NCBI GenBank assembly: GCA_002401725.1
Contig: NVTW01000007.1
Location: 11,875 to 46,091 of the forward strand
Direction of reading: 5' to 3'
Length of the DNA: 34,217 nucleotides
Source of the DNA: Gammaproteobacteria bacterium
Lineage (GTDB): Bacteria; Pseudomonadota; Gammaproteobacteria; Enterobacterales; Alteromonadaceae
Part shown: one piece after another, positions 1 through 9,618 of the stretch
Position numbering within the stretch: position 1 is the first letter of the stretch
Layout: every line of letters begins with the position of its first letter
Position numbers and translations under genes: made by a program
Notes under the pieces: model-generated
Database searches by the model: none
What the model was told of the DNA's origin: nothing
What the model saw: only the letters and a program-made list of their open reading frames with translations

Positions 1-162
1 TATTATTTGTATCATTTTGTAAAAAAATATTTCACTTAAAATACAATGATATAACTGGTAAAACAGTTGTTTTAATAAAAAAAACACAAATTTGCTCTTG
101 CTCATTTTGTAAAGATAGGTAAAGTATTGACCAGTTGCTCAGCAAGCAAAAATAATAACAGC

Positions 163-506
163 AGCAAAAATAATAATAAAATGGACAAATTAGCTACGGA
201 AGGTTTCGACATTTCACTTGAAATGCACTACTTATTTAATATGGATGATTTCCTTTATATCAGGAAGATATAACAATAATATAATAGTCCAGAGGGCGTT
301 ACGGATAGCCAATAAGGCGTCAGGAAGACCGAGAACAATAAACAATGTATGGAAACGTAAATAATAATTAGGAATATGTCACTGTAAACAGGGAATGTGT
401 AAATTGGTCAGGATACCAAATTAGAATTGGAAATATAGGTTTGCTGGTTTTTACCGCAAATTCCTCCGGAAGCGATAACTGCAAGGTTATCGCTTTTTTA
501 TTTTTT
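163..506 (+). ncRNA. csrC: CsrB/CsrC-family regulatory RNA (CsrA/RsmA-sequestering sRNA); 5' end estimated
   Basis: No ORF. GGA at 183, 198, 243, 263, 303, 323, 351, 371, 392, 411, 429 and 468 within ~290 nt of AT-rich DNA (12 listed; 13 counting the GGG/GGA at 391-394 context loosely). GGA in hairpin loops: TATATC-AGGAA-GATATA (256-272), GTC-AGGAA-GAC (319-329), TTGGT-CAGGAT-ACCAA (404-419). Ends in a strong intrinsic terminator. Located immediately upstream of yihI, as csrC is in E. coli. 5' end inferred from TTGACC (127-132) and AATAAT (151-156). Confidence 0.85.
471..506 (+). terminator. Rho-independent terminator of the Csr-type RNA
   Basis: AGCGATAAC-TGCAAG-GTTATCGCT (perfect 9-bp stem) followed by TTTTTATTTTTT. 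Confidence 0.92.
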
Positions 507-578
507 GCATTAGTTCTTTCCCCAGCTTATTTTTGCTAAAATAGCGGTATTATTGTTAAATTTCTTAAGTAGCTTCAC

Positions 579-1193
579 ATGTCACGCTCAAAAAAATCTA
601 GAAAACCTAGCTCTGGCCCAACAGCCAAGCCTAAATTAAGTAAAAAAGAATTGGCGAACGTTGAAAAACGTATTCGTAAAACTAAAGGTAAGCAAGCGGG
701 TAATCGTCAGCAAGAAGCCATTCCTCAAAAAGAGCAGCAGCAAGCTAAGCAAAATAGAGATCCCCGCCTTGGTAGTAAAAAACCCATAGTGTTGATCAAA
801 GAAACACTAAAAGTTGAAAGTAAGCAAAACTCTAATAAGAAAAAATCAGCTAAAATTGCCACGGTAACATTTGTTGAAACAGCAACAGCAATGAATGTTG
901 ATGCTGATATTGATCATAGTGCTTTAGAAAAAGAAATAGAGGTTATTGAGCAAGATCAGAACTTGCAAGCTATTTTAGCTAAGCAAGAGCAAAATATTGA
1001 ACTGTCTGAGCACGAAGTTGATTATTACAATGAGCAAATGGAACGACATCAAGAAATTTGCAGCCTTTTAGGTTGGGATGAAGAAGATGATCAAGAAGCG
1101 GAACAAGACGCTGTTCAAGGCAAGTTACAAGGAACTAAAGATGAGGCTGATCTTTGGGACAAACTTGATAATAGTGATTTGTCCCAATTTTAA
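579..1193 (+). CDS. yihI: Der GTPase-activating protein YihI
   Basis: N-terminus MSRSKKSRKP... with basic KKELANVEKRIRKTKGKQAGNRQ and acidic C-terminus, typical of YihI; followed by a DUF2489 gene and hemN. Confidence 0.88.
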   Translation: MSRSKKSRKPSSGPTAKPKLSKKELANVEKRIRKTKGKQAGNRQQEAIPQKEQQQAKQNRDPRLGSKKPIVLIKETLKVESKQNSNKKKSAKIATVTFVETATAMNVDADIDHSALEKEIEVIEQDQNLQAILAKQEQNIELSEHEVDYYNEQMERHQEICSLLGWDEEDDQEAEQDAVQGKLQGTKDEADLWDKLDNSDLSQF

Positions 1194-1248
1194 ATGTTAA
1201 CTTTAAATATTAGCTTTTAATGTTTAGTTTTATAGGCAAACTACTAGC

Positions 1249-1725
1249 ATGATCCTTTTTATTATTGCAGCAATCATTATTATTTTTGCACTAGCATTTT
1301 ATGCTGGGAAATTATTGCGGCAATTAAAACACCAAACCCACGACCAAAAACGAGCAAAACAAAAACAGCAACTCGCGCTACAAGTTCACGATTCTAATGT
1401 GTTAGAGAGTGTAGCAATAATAGTAAAAGCGCTGCAAGAGCAGCAATGCGATTTATCAGAAGGTTGCTGGCGGCTAAGTGTATTATTAGATTCATTAAAA
1501 ACAACGTCAGGTTTGGCGGCTAAATTTCCAGCTATTTATGGTTTATATAATGAAATAAAAGAGATGGCAATTTTAGATGGTCGTAAAAAGCTAGCAAAAA
1601 AACAGCGTATGCGTGACGACTATAATCGTCTTAAATATGAAGCACAATACCAAGATGCCATAATGCAAGATCTAGCCTTGCTCGCCGAATTTACCGATGA
1701 CCAAATTGTGAATAAACTGCATTAG
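1249..1725 (+). CDS. DUF2489-family membrane-anchored protein
   Basis: N-terminal TM segment; position between yihI and hemN and sequence character match DUF2489 proteins. Confidence 0.75.
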   Translation: MILFIIAAIIIIFALAFYAGKLLRQLKHQTHDQKRAKQKQQLALQVHDSNVLESVAIIVKALQEQQCDLSEGCWRLSVLLDSLKTTSGLAAKFPAIYGLYNEIKEMAILDGRKKLAKKQRMRDDYNRLKYEAQYQDAIMQDLALLAEFTDDQIVNKLH

Positions 1726-1811
1726 CTTTGCGTTTGATCAAGTCTTAACTGTAGTGGCTTTGTTATCATCATCGCATTAATCTTTTGAACATAAAGCCTC
1801 TGGTGATCCAA

Positions 1812-3224
1812 ATGCGCACACTTTCAGTTTTAGATGATACTCAGGTTAAGCATAATTTCTTTGATAAAGAATTACTTAACAAATATAACATTAGTGGACC
1901 TCGTTATACCTCATATCCAACAGCACTAGAATTTCATGATCAATTTACAGACAGCGATTTAAAAACGGCCATTAAAGTTTCGCCGAATCGTGAATTGTCT
2001 CTGTATGTACATATCCCTTTTTGTCATAGCCTTTGCTATTACTGCGGTTGTAATAAAGTTATCACGCGTCATCGCGATAAAGCTGATACTTATTTAGAAT
2101 TTTTAGCACAAGAAATTACTTCGCGTGCTGAATTTTTTAGTGATTACACCGTAAAACAATTGCATTGGGGTGGTGGCACACCAAGCTTCTTAACTCATCA
2201 ACAAATCACTAAATTAGTCGAGTTGCTTAAAAATAGCTTTAACTTTGCTGAACAAGTGGAAATGAGTATAGAGATTGATCCTCGTGAAATTGAATTAGGT
2301 TTAGCGCAGCATTTATTTGACTTAGGGTTTAATCGGTTAAGTTTAGGTGTACAAGATATCGATTTAAAGGTACAGCAAACTATCAACCGGGTGCAGTCTA
2401 CCCAATTTATTAGTGATTTTATTGCACAGGCCAAAAAAGTTGGTTTTAAATCTATCAATGTCGATTTAATTTATGGTTTGCCCCACCAAAATACTGAGAC
2501 TTTTAGCAAAACTCTAGCGAAAGTGCATGAGTGGGATGTCGAGCGCATTTCTTTATTTAGCTACGCTCATTTACCGAGTCGTTTTGCTGCACAGCGTAAA
2601 TTACGTGACGAATGGTTGCCAAGTGTTGATGAAAAGTTTGCTTTAATGAAATTAGCAATAGAAACATTATGTGGTTACGGCTATGAATTTATTGGTATGG
2701 ATCACTTTGCTAAGCCTAACGACGAATTAGCTATTGCACAACGTAATGGCGAGTTACATCGTAACTTTCAAGGTTATACCACTAAAGGTGACTGCGACTT
2801 GTTGGGTTTAGGGGTTTCGTCAATTAGTGCTATTGGTAATAGTTACAGTCAAAATATAAAAGATTTAAAGGCTTATTATCAAGCAATAGAAGATCATCAA
2901 CATGCGGTAGAAAAAGGGTTAACGTTAACGCAAGACGATGTTATTCGCGGTGAAGTTATTCGTGAGTTAATGTGTAATTTAACGGTGAGTAAAGCAGCAA
3001 TTAACGAAAAATTTAGTCATATCAACGGCTTTAATTTTGATGATTATTTTAGTAACGATTTACCGTCATTAAAAACCTTTCAAGATGATGACTTACTCAC
3101 CAATAGTGCTGAAGCGATCACCGTGCAACAAAGTGCACGCTTACTTATTCGTAATATTTGTATGTCGTTTGACGCGTACATGAAAAAGAAAGTAAACCAA
3201 CAACGCTTTTCACGGGTAATCTAG
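1812..3224 (+). CDS. hemN: Oxygen-independent coproporphyrinogen III oxidase (radical SAM)
   Basis: GPRYTSYPTA, HIPFCHSLCYYCGCNK radical-SAM motif, HWGGGTPSFL, FQGYTTKGDCDLLGLGVSSIS. The track start at 1785 is TTG; the ATG at 1812 is more likely. Confidence 0.95.
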   Translation: MRTLSVLDDTQVKHNFFDKELLNKYNISGPRYTSYPTALEFHDQFTDSDLKTAIKVSPNRELSLYVHIPFCHSLCYYCGCNKVITRHRDKADTYLEFLAQEITSRAEFFSDYTVKQLHWGGGTPSFLTHQQITKLVELLKNSFNFAEQVEMSIEIDPREIELGLAQHLFDLGFNRLSLGVQDIDLKVQQTINRVQSTQFISDFIAQAKKVGFKSINVDLIYGLPHQNTETFSKTLAKVHEWDVERISLFSYAHLPSRFAAQRKLRDEWLPSVDEKFALMKLAIETLCGYGYEFIGMDHFAKPNDELAIAQRNGELHRNFQGYTTKGDCDLLGLGVSSISAIGNSYSQNIKDLKAYYQAIEDHQHAVEKGLTLTQDDVIRGEVIRELMCNLTVSKAAINEKFSHINGFNFDDYFSNDLPSLKTFQDDDLLTNSAEAITVQQSARLLIRNICMSFDAYMKKKVNQQRFSRVI

Positions 3225-3243
3225 CTATTACATGCTTGAACCT

Positions 3244-3276
3244 AGATCTTCGATTAAAAAGACCTCGAAGATGACG
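3244..3276. repeat. Short hairpin sequence (AGATCTTCGATTAAAAAGACCTCGAAGATGACG) between convergent genes
   Basis: CTTCGA...TCGAAG inverted arms; nearly identical to internal parts of the repeats at 9619 and 21943. Confidence 0.7.
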
Positions 3277-3280
3277 TTAG

Positions 3281-3823
3281 CTAAATCACCCCTAGACTAA
3301 ATTTTTCATTGGCACTGTATACCATCAATTCAGTGCCATTGTTAGTTTGCACTTCTTTGGCAATATCTACCCATTGGTAATACACATTACGATGCACTTT
3401 TGCGAGTAAATTTCGACGCACGGTCACGTATAAATCACCATTTTCAGTCAGTGTTAATGGATGCTTTGCATCTAAAATAAATTCATCATCTAAGTTGGTG
3501 CTTACTATCATTATTTGTTGGTTGTTGTCTTGCCAATGCCAGTTAGTTAACACAAAAGGCACATCATCTACTTGTATGCCAATTTTTTCAACGGGGGTGA
3601 CTAAAAAATATTTATCATCATCTTTTTTTAATACCGAAGCGAAGAGCTTAACCAGAGACAAACGTTTAAATAGTGTGCCATTATAAAACCAATTACCGTT
3701 GGCCTTTATTTGTAAATTGATATCACCACAAAAATCGGGATGCCACTCATCTACAGGAGGAAGTTTCTTTTTGCTGCCACTTAAATGCCCGCTGAGCTGG
3801 CTAGAAAGTTTTTCTAATGACAT
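3281..3823 (-). CDS. DUF1285-family protein
   Basis: HPDFCGDINLQIKANGNWFYNGTLFKRLSLVKLFASVL is typical of DUF1285. Confidence 0.85.
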   Translation of the reverse strand: MSLEKLSSQLSGHLSGSKKKLPPVDEWHPDFCGDINLQIKANGNWFYNGTLFKRLSLVKLFASVLKKDDDKYFLVTPVEKIGIQVDDVPFVLTNWHWQDNNQQIMIVSTNLDDEFILDAKHPLTLTENGDLYVTVRRNLLAKVHRNVYYQWVDIAKEVQTNNGTELMVYSANEKFSLGVI

Positions 3824-3924
3824 AAGTAGTCCGAGAATTAAATAGGTTAACCTAATGATAATACAAATTTTGTCTGATACAATTTTTCATTAACTTGATC
3901 AGGCATTATTTTTCAGAGGGAAAA

Positions 3925-4689
3925 ATGAAATTACTACCAGCAATCACACTTTTACTTATTGGCACTGCTATCGGATATTTTGTGTCATCAGCTCTGCAAT
4001 CTCAACCAACAAAGCAAACACTGATCATTGAACAAGAACAAATTGTTGATAAGGTGCATAAGGATCAGCAGCCTAATGTAGAGATTGATCAAATTGCGCA
4101 AGCACCGAAAGCAATTCAAAAGAAGTTAACAGCTACACTTGTTAAAGCTGTCGAAAACACTTCAATTAATGCCGAAAAATTCAAATCTCTCCAAGAAAAA
4201 AATACTCAGCTTGAAAAACAATATAAAGCATTAACTAACTCATATCGGCAATCAAAACAAAAAGTTATGATGCTTGCAAGAAGGTTAGGTGATTTTGATG
4301 AAAGTAAAGTCACTGACGATCAATTAGCTGCGCTATTTCCGAAAGAATTTGCTCCTTTGGTTAGTAATTTTCACGGTAAAACGCGTGATCAAATTTTCGA
4401 CTTACATCAACAGCCGGAAGATCAAGATTGGGGGTTTATAATGAGTAATCATTTGAGTGATTTTATAACGACTCATCAATATAGCAACGGTGTGGTTTTA
4501 AACTCAATTACTTGTAAAAATCACTATTGTGAAATGTTGATCAATGAAAAAGAACAACCTAGTTGGGAAATCATTTTTAAAGAAATGACGAAGCAGCAGT
4601 GGTGGAAATTCACTTCAACTAATTCGTCATCTTATGATGATAAAGACGGCAATGCTTATATCTATTATTTTATGTCTGCGAGCACTTAG
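3925..4689 (+). CDS. Hypothetical single-pass membrane/periplasmic protein with coiled-coil region
   Basis: ATG at 3925 preceded by AGAGGG (the track start at 3895 is TTG); N-terminal TM helix MKLLPAITLLLIGTAIGYFVSSA; Gln/Lys-rich coiled-coil segment. Confidence 0.65.
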   Translation: MKLLPAITLLLIGTAIGYFVSSALQSQPTKQTLIIEQEQIVDKVHKDQQPNVEIDQIAQAPKAIQKKLTATLVKAVENTSINAEKFKSLQEKNTQLEKQYKALTNSYRQSKQKVMMLARRLGDFDESKVTDDQLAALFPKEFAPLVSNFHGKTRDQIFDLHQQPEDQDWGFIMSNHLSDFITTHQYSNGVVLNSITCKNHYCEMLINEKEQPSWEIIFKEMTKQQWWKFTSTNSSSYDDKDGNAYIYYFMSAST

Positions 4690-4909
4690 TGGTTATTCAG
4701 CTTCAAGGCGGTCAAAAGATTTAATGAACGTAAAAACAGCCCGAAATTCCGCCTACGCAACGCATAGCTCTATTCCTTATATTGTTTTTATAAAGTTTTA
4801 TTTGAAAAATATCAAATATTTAAGTTTTTTTAAGAATATTTAAGTTCCTATTTAATAATCAAAACGGCATAAATGTTTTTTTTAAAACACAAAAATAGGT
4901 AACAAGGTA

Positions 4910-6559
4910 ATGCGTATTACATTATTGATTATATCATTATTAATAATAATAACTTCGTTCAACAATTTTGCTGAACAAACCACATCAACTTTTTGGAAAA
5001 ATGCCACGGTTTATTTTATGTTAACTGACCGCTTTAATAATGGCGATCCGATGAATGATCATAGCTACAAACGCACCGAGAAATCTGCTCTATTACGAGG
5101 GTTTGCTGGTGGTGATATTAAAGGTATTACTGAAAAAATCAAACAGGGGTACTTTACTCAATTGGGCGTGGATGTGATTTGGATGACACCTTTAATAGAA
5201 CAAGTACATGGTTATGATAATTCATCAGGCTTAACTTATGCGTATCATGGTTATTGGCCAAAAGACTGGACAGCTATTGATGCTAACTATGGTAGCGAAG
5301 CAGATTTACAGCAAATGATCGCCACTGCACATAAGCATAATATTAAAGTTTTATTGGATGTTATTATTAATCATACTGGCCCAGTAACTAAGTCTGACTG
5401 GGCATGGCCATCTTCATGGGTACGAACGCGACCCCTGTGTAATTGGACAAGTTATCAACAAAATATTCAATGTGCCTTAGCAACCTCACTCACTGATATT
5501 AAAACAGAAATTGAAACAGATGTTGAACTTCCGCCACAGTTATTAAGTAAATGGAAACGTGAGGGACGCTTAACGCAAGAGCTTGATGAGTTAAATGCTT
5601 TTTTTGAACGCACGGGTTACCCCAAAGCCCCTAAATACTACATTATTAAATGGTTAACAGATTGGGTTAAAGAATATGGTGTAGATGGTTTTAGAGTAGA
5701 TACAGCTAAACATGTTGAAGCAGAGGTTTGGAGAGAATTAAAGACAGAAAGTAACTTTGCTTTTAATATCTGGAAAAATAATCACCCTGAGCTAATACAG
5801 GATGATTTACCATTTTATATGGTCGGTGAGGTATTTAATTGGGGTTTAAGTGGTTTTAAAAATACCGTGATAAATAGTCGTGCTTATGATTATGGTGACA
5901 AACAAGTCGATTTTTTTGATTACGGTTTTGATGCCTTAATAAACATGAGTTTTGTTGCTCATGCGGCACAATCAGCCGAACAGATATTTTCAAAGTATTC
6001 ACAAATATTAAATAGTGGTGAAATGAAAGGAAAAGGTATTCTGAGTTATATTGGCTCGCATGATGATCAAGATTCTTATGACCGAAAACGAGAGCATATT
6101 TTTGATGCCGCTTTTAAACTTATGTTGGCCCCTGGTGGAGTACAAATTTACTATGGTGATGAATTGGCACGGCCAATGTACGTTAAAGGATCATATGGTG
6201 ATGTGAGTATGCGCACTTTTATGAATTGGCAAGACTTACAAAAAAAAGAGACTCAAGAAATTTTAGCTCATTGGCGAAAACTCGGTAAATTTCGTCATGC
6301 ACATGATGCCGTTGGCTCAGGCGAACATCAACAATTGCATAAATCACCATATATATTCAAACGAGTTTTAGGAACAAAAGATCGGGTATTAGTTGCTAAA
6401 GACTTACCTAAAGGAGATAAAACTATTGCCGTTTATTCGTTATTTAAAGAAGGGGATGTAGTGTTTGATTATTACTCTAACCAGCAAGTGGTGGTAAAAA
6501 ATGGGCAAATTACAATCAATAGTGCTTTTTCTTATTTGTTAATAGGCAAAGCCGAGTAG
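4910..6559 (+). CDS. Secreted GH13 alpha-amylase family protein
   Basis: Signal peptide; GH13 motifs DVIINH, GFRVDTAKHV (nucleophile D), VGEVF (acid/base E), SHDDQ. Confidence 0.93.
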   Translation: MRITLLIISLLIIITSFNNFAEQTTSTFWKNATVYFMLTDRFNNGDPMNDHSYKRTEKSALLRGFAGGDIKGITEKIKQGYFTQLGVDVIWMTPLIEQVHGYDNSSGLTYAYHGYWPKDWTAIDANYGSEADLQQMIATAHKHNIKVLLDVIINHTGPVTKSDWAWPSSWVRTRPLCNWTSYQQNIQCALATSLTDIKTEIETDVELPPQLLSKWKREGRLTQELDELNAFFERTGYPKAPKYYIIKWLTDWVKEYGVDGFRVDTAKHVEAEVWRELKTESNFAFNIWKNNHPELIQDDLPFYMVGEVFNWGLSGFKNTVINSRAYDYGDKQVDFFDYGFDALINMSFVAHAAQSAEQIFSKYSQILNSGEMKGKGILSYIGSHDDQDSYDRKREHIFDAAFKLMLAPGGVQIYYGDELARPMYVKGSYGDVSMRTFMNWQDLQKKETQEILAHWRKLGKFRHAHDAVGSGEHQQLHKSPYIFKRVLGTKDRVLVAKDLPKGDKTIAVYSLFKEGDVVFDYYSNQQVVVKNGQITINSAFSYLLIGKAE

Positions 6560-6584
6560 TTAATTGCTACCGGGTGGAATTGAA

Positions 6585-7343
6585 ATGAATAAAATAAAAT
6601 TACTTAAAAATCGATTAAATGAAATTGCAGTAAACATTAAAAACCACCCTGATGGACTTGGATTACTTGGGCTTGGCTCAGCAGGTAAAGATTTAGATCG
6701 TATGGACGAATATTCAGATTTAGATTTTTTTGCCATAGTTAAAGCTGGATGTAAACAACACTTCATCGATAATTTAACTTGGCTTTCAAATCTTCATACT
6801 ATTGCTTGGTGTTTTCAAAACACTGCAGATGGTTATAAATTACTCTTTGTGGATGGTGTATTTTGTGAATTTGCCGTTTTTGAACCACAAGAATTGGCAG
6901 AAATTCCTTATTCTGAAGGGAGTTTTATTTGGAAAGATCCAAGCATTGCAGAGCATTTAAGTAAGCCAGTATTAGCAATACCAGCAGTATCGCATGATGA
7001 GACGTTTTTATTAGGAGAGTTGCTAACAAATTTATATGTTGGTTTATGTCGGTATCAGCGAGGAGAAAAGTGTTCGGCGATGCGCTTTATACAAGTTTAT
7101 GCTGTCGATAGATTAATTAATTTACTCGATTTACATCAGCCGCAAAGTGACAATATTGATAAAGATGAATTTTGTATTGATAGAAGGGTAGAGCAACGTC
7201 ATCCTAATTATCAATATCTGCTTAGACAATGCACACAAGGAGCTGAAAAGTCTACCAATGCCGCTAAAGCAATGTTGGCATTTATAAAACAGCATTACAC
7301 TATTGATAAAACCTTAGAAGACGAAATTAGAGCGCTTATTTAA
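6585..7343 (+). CDS. Nucleotidyltransferase-fold protein
   Basis: GLGSAGKDLDRMDEYSDLDFFAIV matches the NTase GS...DxD pattern; ATG at 6585 with GGGTGGA RBS (track start at 6564 is TTG). Confidence 0.75.
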   Translation: MNKIKLLKNRLNEIAVNIKNHPDGLGLLGLGSAGKDLDRMDEYSDLDFFAIVKAGCKQHFIDNLTWLSNLHTIAWCFQNTADGYKLLFVDGVFCEFAVFEPQELAEIPYSEGSFIWKDPSIAEHLSKPVLAIPAVSHDETFLLGELLTNLYVGLCRYQRGEKCSAMRFIQVYAVDRLINLLDLHQPQSDNIDKDEFCIDRRVEQRHPNYQYLLRQCTQGAEKSTNAAKAMLAFIKQHYTIDKTLEDEIRALI

Positions 7344-7405
7344 ACTGAATATTGATGATAATATTTGTTAATATAAATTTATCTCGCAATTTATATGCTG
7401 TTTTA

Positions 7406-8887
7406 ATGAAATATCAAATTGATGAATTTGTTCTTGATGTGCAAACGCGAACGTTATCAGCTAAAGATAGCTGTCAAAATATTCGTCCAAAAACACTAGA
7501 GGTTCTCTTGTATCTTGCTCAAAGAGCAGGGCAAATTATCAGTAAAAAAGAGTTATTAGAGAATATTTGGGATGATGTAAAAGTAGATGATGGTGTGGTA
7601 TTTCAATCCATTCGAGATATTCGACAGCTATTTTCTAATCCTCAAATTATTCAAAATTATCCACGAAAAGGATATCAGTTTACGGTTCAAATTTACCCTC
7701 TTACTTGGGGTAAAAAACACCTTAACAAAGTACTTTCAGTACCTTACATCAAGTGGTTAAAATGTTTTTTCATCATTGCTTTAATTCTGTTGGTAGTGTG
7801 GCTATTGAAGTCATTTGATGAAACTGATCATAACGATATTAAATATAAGCAGCGAATTGTCGTTTTACCTATAAAAAATAACATTGCTTATACTGAAAAT
7901 AGGTGGCTTTATTTAGGTGGTATGGAACAACTTATCGCTAAGCTCAGTAACCTACCTAGTTCCATTTTTGTCTATCAAGGAATATATATTCCTCGTTTGA
8001 TGCATAATGCAGGACTGAAAAGAACGTTTAATTCTAGTGAAATCAATAAAATATTTAATGTTTCTGGTGCTACATTAATCGTAGAAACTGAAATGCATGG
8101 TAACGTATCTGACTATAAACTGGTTTATAAACTCCACCTAGCAAATGATGTTAAACAAGGCGTTATTCTTGACAGCTCTATTGATGGCGCATTGACTACA
8201 CTAGCTAAAAAAATAATTAGCTTTATTAAGCAACCGCTACCAATTAATGGAAACATTGTGGCAAAAAAGACGTTTAATGATGCTTTACTTGCCGAAGCCA
8301 TGATCAGTTATGAATCAGATTGGAAAACATCTATTAGCTTTTTTGAAAGTTATTTAACCTTAAATCCTGATTCTGTGATCGCTTTGATTTATTTAAGCAA
8401 ATTATATTTATGGAACGAACAAATTGATCGGGCGGCACGGTTAACGGCAAAAGCGATGGTGTTAATTAATGATGATCGACAAGAAATGGCACGTATTAAA
8501 TTATTAAAAGGCAGAATTTCAGCCAAACAAAAACGTTGGTCGCAAGCTATGTAATTTTATGAACAGGCCGCTAAAATGATTAAAAATAAGCCATATTGGC
8601 TACTTAAAGCAAGTATTGCCGAAGAACAAGGATTGGCCTATCTTGAACAAAATCGGTTGTCTGAATCACTACAGATATTTTATTCAGCACTTTCTTTTTA
8701 TCAAATAGTACAAACTCCGATAGGCATTAATACAACAAAGTTGCATTTGGCTGAAGTATTATTTCAACAAGGTAAAAACGAGGAAGCCACCAAAATTTAT
8801 TTGCAGGCTAAACAAAGTATTCAGCAGATACAACTTGAATTTTTATATTCAATGTTAAAAACATTTGAACAACACAAAATTATTTAA
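7406..8887 (+). pseudogene. Winged-helix (OmpR/CadC-type) transmembrane transcriptional regulator with C-terminal TPR-like region, interrupted by an in-frame TAA at 8552-8554
   Basis: N-terminal trans_reg_C-like domain (RPKTLEVLLYLAQRAGQIISKKELLENIWDDVKVDDGVVFQSIRDIRQLF...NYPRKGYQF), TM helix, TPR-like region. The ORFs 7352..8554 and 8576..8887 are in the same frame; the 21 nt between encode FYEQAAK. Confidence 0.75.
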
Positions 8888-8938
8888 ATAACAAAACTTA
8901 AAAAAGTAATGATTGATTTTTTACTTTTTCTCTCTATA

Positions 8939-8954
8939 CTGAACTTATATACAG
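8939..8954. promoter_or_regulatory. LexA (SOS) box upstream of lexA
   Basis: CTGAACTTATATACAG matches CTGT-N8-ACAG with one change, 30 bp upstream of the lexA start. Confidence 0.78.
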
Positions 8955-8983
8955 CTTGTATGAATTGACAGGATAGTTAGAAT

Positions 8984-9610
8984 ATGACCTTGCGCCCTTT
9001 AACCCCACGCCAATCGCAGATATTTGATTTAATTAAAGAAAAAATATCAGATATCGGAATGCCACCAACACGTGCAGAAATTGCCGATTTTTTTGGTTTT
9101 AAATCAGCTAATGCTGCCGAAGAACATTTAAAAGCGTTAGCCAAGAAAGGCTATATTGAAATGTTACCGGGTACATCGCGCGGTATCCGTTTAGCTGAAC
9201 AGTTTCAAGAGCATGAAGATCAAGGCTTGCCTCTTATTGGTCGGGTAGCGGCTGGTGAACCTATTTTGGCAGAAGAGCATATTGAAGATCATTATAAAGT
9301 TGATGGTAATTTATTTCGCCCAGCCGCAGATTATTTGTTGCGTGTTAATGGCGAAAGCATGAAAGATATTGGTATCTTAGACGGTGATTTATTAGCTGTT
9401 CATCAAACTACTGACGTGCAAAACGGGCAGGTAGTAGTAGCTCGTGTTGAAGACGATGTAACCGTTAAACGCTTTAAGCGGGAAGGTAATATTGTTTATT
9501 TACATGCAGAAAATGAAGCGTTTTCTCCAATTAAAATTGATTTAACCACTCAGCAATTTAATATTGAGGGTATCGCTGTCGGTGTTATTCGCAGCGCCGA
9601 TTGGATGTAA
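8984..9610 (+). CDS. lexA: SOS repressor LexA
   Basis: [39 protein letters not shown] cleavage-site region; [18 protein letters not shown]. Confidence 0.98.
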   Translation: MTLRPLTPRQSQIFDLIKEKISDIGMPPTRAEIADFFGFKSANAAEEHLKALAKKGYIEMLPGTSRGIRLAEQFQEHEDQGLPLIGRVAAGEPILAEEHIEDHYKVDGNLFRPAADYLLRVNGESMKDIGILDGDLLAVHQTTDVQNGQVVVARVEDDVTVKRFKREGNIVYLHAENEAFSPIKIDLTTQQFNIEGIAVGVIRSADWM

Positions 9611-9618
9611 TAATAAAA

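Noticed and set aside
2198-2458. Antisense ORFs inside hemN, ATPase, AGCS, hrpB, mrcB, pyrB and ClC genes (e.g. 2198-2458, 14414-14698, 16509-16784, 20411-20596, 24369-24563, 30931-31239)
   Set aside because: They overlap well-supported genes on the opposite strand and lack recognisable domains; shadow ORFs.
4634-4843. 69-aa ORF after the hypothetical membrane protein
   Set aside because: Overlaps the upstream gene in another frame, low-complexity tail, no RBS or domain; probably non-coding intergenic DNA.
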